From Krumholzibacterium sp965370495 (GTDB taxonomy: Bacteria > Krumholzibacteriota > Krumholzibacteriia > Krumholzibacteriales > Krumholzibacteriaceae): a stretch of DNA of 26,204 nucleotides. The position numbers and the translations under genes were made by a program. The notes under the pieces were generated by a model, which was not told the origin of the DNA, made no database searches, and saw nothing but the letters and a program-made list of their open reading frames with translations. Positions 22,936 through 26,204 of this stretch are shown here, piece after piece (positions within the stretch are counted from its first letter, which is position 1; the number at the start of each line of letters is the position of its first letter). The stretch lies in the NCBI GenBank assembly GCA_965370495.1, contig CBDUUV010000026.1, positions 1-26,204 on the forward strand, in the 5' to 3' direction.

Positions 22936-24963
22936 ATGGATTACGGCATGAACACCTTTATTGCAACAACACTTGCTATCCTGCTTCTGGCCACCTCAGG
23001 ATCAGCCCAGACACCGTTTGAGATCATCCACCGTGATATCCTGCAGAATATCGATGCGGCCCGCGCTGCGCGCGCCATTGGAAGAGACATGCTGCTGATG
23101 CCTGACCCTTCCCCATCACAGCTTCAATATAATGTTCTGCATTATGACATCGACATAGCGATAAACGCCTCGAGCCACGAGGTGGAAGGGATCGTTATCA
23201 TTACTCTCGAAAGCCTGGTGGATGAACTAAGCCAGGTAGACTTCGATGCGGACGATGTCCTGAATATACTATCGGTGTCTATTATCGGATATCCGGCTCC
23301 CTCATGGAATCATATTACCGATCTGATATCAATCACCCTTCCAGCCGGGCTCGCTACCGGAGAGCAGATCCAGGTCGAAATCACCTACAATGGATTTCCG
23401 GAAAGCGCTTCCGATCCCGGGTTGTTTTTTCGATCGTATAACAGTGTTCCCGTAATCTATACACTGAGCGAGCCCTGGGGCGCGCGTACCTGGTACCCCT
23501 GCAAGGATTACCCTGATGACAAGGCGTTATTCGACATCAGCATTGCGGTCGATCCATCCCTTTTCGCCACTTCAAACGGCGAATATATAGGCCAGAGCGA
23601 CACAACTCACTGGGGAGCCCCCTACACGCGATACCAGTGGCGCGAAAACTACCCTATGGCTAACTATCTTTTCTCCGTGGCAATCTCGGATTATGTGCGC
23701 CTCGATGATTATTTCGTTTACGCGCCGGGCGAGACAATGCTGGTAACCAGCTATGTTTACCCTTCCAAGGTCGCTGCCGCAGAAATAGACCTGAGCGTCC
23801 ATGTACCTGCGCTCGAATTCTTTTCTTCGATATTTGGCCTTTATCCTTATATCGATGAAAAATACGGAGTAGCTCTCTGCTCGATAGGCGGCGGAATGGA
23901 GCATCAGACCCTTACGAGTTACGGAGCCGCTTTCATCAATGGAACCCATTATTACGACTGGATACTGGTGCACGAGCTTGCTCACCAGTGGTTCGGCAAC
24001 CTTGTGACATGCAAAGACTGGACGCACATCTGGCTCAACGAGGGGTGGGCCAGCTACAGTGAGGCCCTGTGGGCCGAACACCTCGGAGGATCTGTCGAGC
24101 TTCGGAGTTATATGGAGGGCAAAGACATTCCACAGTACTGGGATGGCCCCATCTTGAGGGACCCTGACAATAATGATCCATGGTATTACTTCAACAATGT
24201 CGTTTACAGCAAGGCAGCCTGGGTGCTTCATATGCTGAGGCATATCATGGGAGACGGGCCGTTCTTCGATGCGACTCGGGCTTACCTGAACGATCCCCGT
24301 TTCCGTTTCTCATATGCGGATACAGATGATTTTACCGGGATCTTCGAAGAATATTACGGAGCTTCGCTCGACTGGTTTTTCGACCCCTGGCTGACCAGGG
24401 AAGACCGGCCTGATTACACATGGTCATGGGATACGTTCATTATAGACGAAACCGGCCATCTCGCCATCTCCGTTCTGCAGAACCAGCCTGCACCATATAC
24501 GATGCCTGTCGATTTCAGGATAACGACCTGGACCGAAGTGATTGATACAGTTCTGTGGATCGTCGAGGCTGAGGAGTCATTTCATATCACAACGGACGAC
24601 TCGATCCTCGATGTCGAGATCGACCCGGATCACTGGATCCTTCGAAATATAACCGGTATCCCTGTCGGAGGAAAAGAACTACCCGTCACTTGTACTCTTT
24701 CCCAGAACATCCCGAATCCTTTCAACCCCTCTACACGGATCAGGTTCACTCTGAAAGAACAGGTAAACATCACTCTGAATGTCTTTAACGTCTCCGGCGC
24801 ACTCGTGAGTACCCTTGCCAACGGGAAATATCCACCCGGAAATCACGAAGTATCATGGAACGGCACCGGCAACCGCGGCGCAAGAGTCTCATCCGGAATC
24901 TACTTCTACCGCCTGACGGCTGGAGAGTACACAGAAACGAAAAAAATGGTCCTTCTGAGATAG
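22936..24963 (+). CDS. Secreted M1-family aminopeptidase with type IX-like C-terminal sorting domain
   Basis: 675 residues. Signal peptide: NTFIATTLAILLLATSGSAQ. Beta-rich N-domain about 60-250. Exopeptidase motif GGGMEH (318-323; the usual GxMEN has His for Asn here). Zinc site HELAHQW (346-352) with the third ligand in NEG at E369, which is the HEXXH-x18-E spacing of gluzincins. VVYSKAAWVLHMLR supplies the conserved Tyr region. Residues ~585-675 form a FlgD/Ig-like domain starting QNIPNPFNPSTRI and ending in GIYFYRL and KKMVLLR, as in type IX (Por) secretion cargo and many FCB surface proteins. It should trim amino acids from peptides outside the cell or at its surface. An in-frame ATG at 22948 gives a more typical signal-peptide start. 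Confidence 0.92.
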   Translation: MDYGMNTFIATTLAILLLATSGSAQTPFEIIHRDILQNIDAARAARAIGRDMLLMPDPSPSQLQYNVLHYDIDIAINASSHEVEGIVIITLESLVDELSQVDFDADDVLNILSVSIIGYPAPSWNHITDLISITLPAGLATGEQIQVEITYNGFPESASDPGLFFRSYNSVPVIYTLSEPWGARTWYPCKDYPDDKALFDISIAVDPSLFATSNGEYIGQSDTTHWGAPYTRYQWRENYPMANYLFSVAISDYVRLDDYFVYAPGETMLVTSYVYPSKVAAAEIDLSVHVPALEFFSSIFGLYPYIDEKYGVALCSIGGGMEHQTLTSYGAAFINGTHYYDWILVHELAHQWFGNLVTCKDWTHIWLNEGWASYSEALWAEHLGGSVELRSYMEGKDIPQYWDGPILRDPDNNDPWYYFNNVVYSKAAWVLHMLRHIMGDGPFFDATRAYLNDPRFRFSYADTDDFTGIFEEYYGASLDWFFDPWLTREDRPDYTWSWDTFIIDETGHLAISVLQNQPAPYTMPVDFRITTWTEVIDTVLWIVEAEESFHITTDDSILDVEIDPDHWILRNITGIPVGGKELPVTCTLSQNIPNPFNPSTRIRFTLKEQVNITLNVFNVSGALVSTLANGKYPPGNHEVSWNGTGNRGARVSSGIYFYRLTAGEYTETKKMVLLR

Positions 24964-25002
24964 CTCCCTGATCTTCTGCCTGGTTGGTATTCTCATCTTT
25001 TT

Positions 25003-26169
25003 TCAGCCCAATCCCCTCTTTGGCAACGCATCCCTGGACAAGTCCCAAAAAAGGAGCGGCAGACGGTCAGCCATCAGAAAACCCTCCAGCGTGGGAACCA
25101 CCCGGTCTCCATCTATCGAAACAATCGAATCGGCAACCAGCTGTCCCAGGATCTCCTCTCCGGAACAGTAGCTCCTTATAACCGAAAGCGGGACACCATC
25201 CCTGGTCCTGAACCCCAGGTAGAGGCTTTCCAGGGCAAGCTGCCCTGCTGAAAGCTCTTCCTCCCCGTCCACCGGCTTCTTTCCCTCCTCCAGCAACCTG
25301 CAGTAACCGTCTACGGATGAGATATTCCACCATCTTTTTCCAGACAGAAAGGAATGCGCCGACGGCCCGAGCCCCAGATAATCCGTGTGATCCCAGTACC
25401 TGCCGTTGTGCTTCGAAATATATTCTTTCCCTTTTGCAAAGTTCGAGATTTCGTAATGAATATACCCGCTGGATGTCAGGATCTCATTGGTCAAGACAAA
25501 AAGATCCCTCTGAAGATCGTCCGGCAATTCACTGATCTTTCCCCCGGCCTTCATCCTTCCCATCGGTGTCGATCCCATAACAGTCATCTGGTAACACGAC
25601 ATGTGTTCAGGCGAGAATTCAAGCGCCTTGTCGAGCGACCTGGCCCACGCATCGAGCGAATGCTCGTGAAATCCGAATATCAGGTCGATCCCGATGTTCG
25701 AGAACCCCGCCTCACGGATCATTCTCAAGGCCTTCACCGCCCCTTCCGCGTCATGCCTGCGCCCTAGAAATCTCAGTTCCACATCATCGAAAGACTGGAC
25801 ACCGACACTGACACGGTTGACACCCGCCGCGATATATGTCTCCAGTTTCTCCATGGTAATATCATCGGGGTTGACTTCGACAGTGATCTCCGAACCGGGC
25901 TCAAATTCCAGCAGATCCCCGAGATGCTCGATGATCCCTGAAATATACCCTGCTTCCGGCAACGAGGGAGTTCCGCCGCCTATGTACAATGTGCCAAAAC
26001 CGGGATAGCCGGAGTAATCCCTCTTGTAAAACCCGGCCTCCACACGGAGAGAAGCAAAAAACCTGTCCAGCAGGCCATTACCGGTCACCGAATAAAAATC
26101 ACAGTAGGAGCATTTCGTTCTGCAGAACGGGATGTGGAGATAGAGGCCTGGTAATCTGTCAGTCGTCAT
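25003..26169 (-). CDS. hemW: HemW-like radical SAM heme chaperone (coproporphyrinogen oxidase-like)
   Basis: 388 residues. The radical-SAM cluster motif CRTKCSYCDF lies near residue 16, right after LYLHIPFC, which is typical of HemN/HemW. Next are YIGGGTPS, EVNPDDIT, GVNRVSVGVQSFDD, FLGRRHD, and IGIDLIFGF, the HemW order, with the C-terminal HemN_C region containing YLGLGPSAHSF. HemW binds SAM, a 4Fe-4S cluster and heme and is thought to deliver heme to target proteins; it is often mis-named HemN. An AGGACAC ribosome site precedes the ATG. It overlaps the end of lepA by 11 bases, and the lepA-hemW order is common in bacteria, which supports both names. Confidence 0.93.
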   Translation of the reverse strand: MTTDRLPGLYLHIPFCRTKCSYCDFYSVTGNGLLDRFFASLRVEAGFYKRDYSGYPGFGTLYIGGGTPSLPEAGYISGIIEHLGDLLEFEPGSEITVEVNPDDITMEKLETYIAAGVNRVSVGVQSFDDVELRFLGRRHDAEGAVKALRMIREAGFSNIGIDLIFGFHEHSLDAWARSLDKALEFSPEHMSCYQMTVMGSTPMGRMKAGGKISELPDDLQRDLFVLTNEILTSSGYIHYEISNFAKGKEYISKHNGRYWDHTDYLGLGPSAHSFLSGKRWWNISSVDGYCRLLEEGKKPVDGEEELSAGQLALESLYLGFRTRDGVPLSVIRSYCSGEEILGQLVADSIVSIDGDRVVPTLEGFLMADRLPLLFWDLSRDALPKRGLG

Positions 26170-26204
26170 GTGTCCTGAGAATTGCTACGAAGGCATCCTG
26201 GGGA
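26159..26204 (-). CDS. lepA: Elongation factor 4 (LepA), C-terminal end only
   Basis: The minus-strand frame entering from the right edge reads PQDAFVAILRTHDD and stops at 26159-26161. That is the typical end of LepA/EF4, a ribosome-associated GTPase. Only 14 residues are present, so the call rests on this short match and on the well-known lepA-hemW gene order. It overlaps the hemW start by 11 bases. Confidence 0.7.
   Translation of the reverse strand, partial: PQDAFVAILRTHDD

Noticed and set aside
1..26204. Searched for CRISPR repeats, insertion sequences, integrases and phage genes
   Set aside because: None seen; the only large repeat is the tandem gene pair at 16449-21018.

Overview
The window looks like a chromosomal segment from an uncultured Gram-negative bacterium of the FCB (Fibrobacteres-Chlorobi-Bacteroidetes) superphylum or a neighbouring candidate phylum. 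The clues are a secreted M1 peptidase with an 'NPFNPST' type IX-style C-terminal domain, a FlgD-like Ig domain protein beside a PorV/PorQ-like outer-membrane protein, two lipoproteins, and membrane glycosyltransferases with TPR tails. TTG and GTG starts are common. I see no phage, IS, tRNA, rRNA or CRISPR. The phylum is an inference.

Layout. (1) 1-1916, plus strand: the C-terminal part of an AMP-forming acyl-CoA ligase overlaps a UbiA-type prenyltransferase. (2) 1943-3524, minus strand: an isoaspartyl methyltransferase with its own lipoprotein signal precedes an M48 metalloprotease lipoprotein. (3) 3647-7059, plus strand: a DAACS glutamate/dicarboxylate symporter is translationally coupled to a GT-C (DUF2723-like) membrane protein with TPRs. 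(4) 7105-8754, minus strand: Na/Pi cotransporter with PhoU domain. (5) 9104-11644, plus strand: secreted Ig/FlgD-like protein, then PorV/PorQ-like barrel. (6) 11580-16132, minus strand: polysaccharide operon in the order GT39-TPR glycosyltransferase, Wzz-like chain-length regulator, Wzy/WaaL-like polymerase or ligase. (7) 16449-22778, plus strand: a tightly packed five-gene module with no name that I recognise. (8) 22936-24963: secreted M1 aminopeptidase behind a good promoter and an operator-like inverted repeat. (9) 25003-26204, minus strand: hemW, overlapped by the last codons of lepA, which enters from the right edge.

Region 7 is the most interesting. Two tandem paralogues of 760 and 759 residues align almost without gaps. 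Each carries a Lon-like (S16) proteolytic domain with no AAA+ ATPase, then one transmembrane helix, then a long extracytoplasmic region with FG-GAP/Ca-loop motifs. The second copy keeps the Lon Ser/Lys dyad (S260, K312). The first has Pro and Asn at exactly those positions, each one base change away. Downstream, in coupled reading frames, lie a helical soluble protein, a small Cys-rich protein and a small beta-rich protein. I propose a membrane-spanning sensor with an active Lon-like protease and a pseudoprotease partner controlling cytoplasmic regulators. This is a hypothesis from sequence alone.
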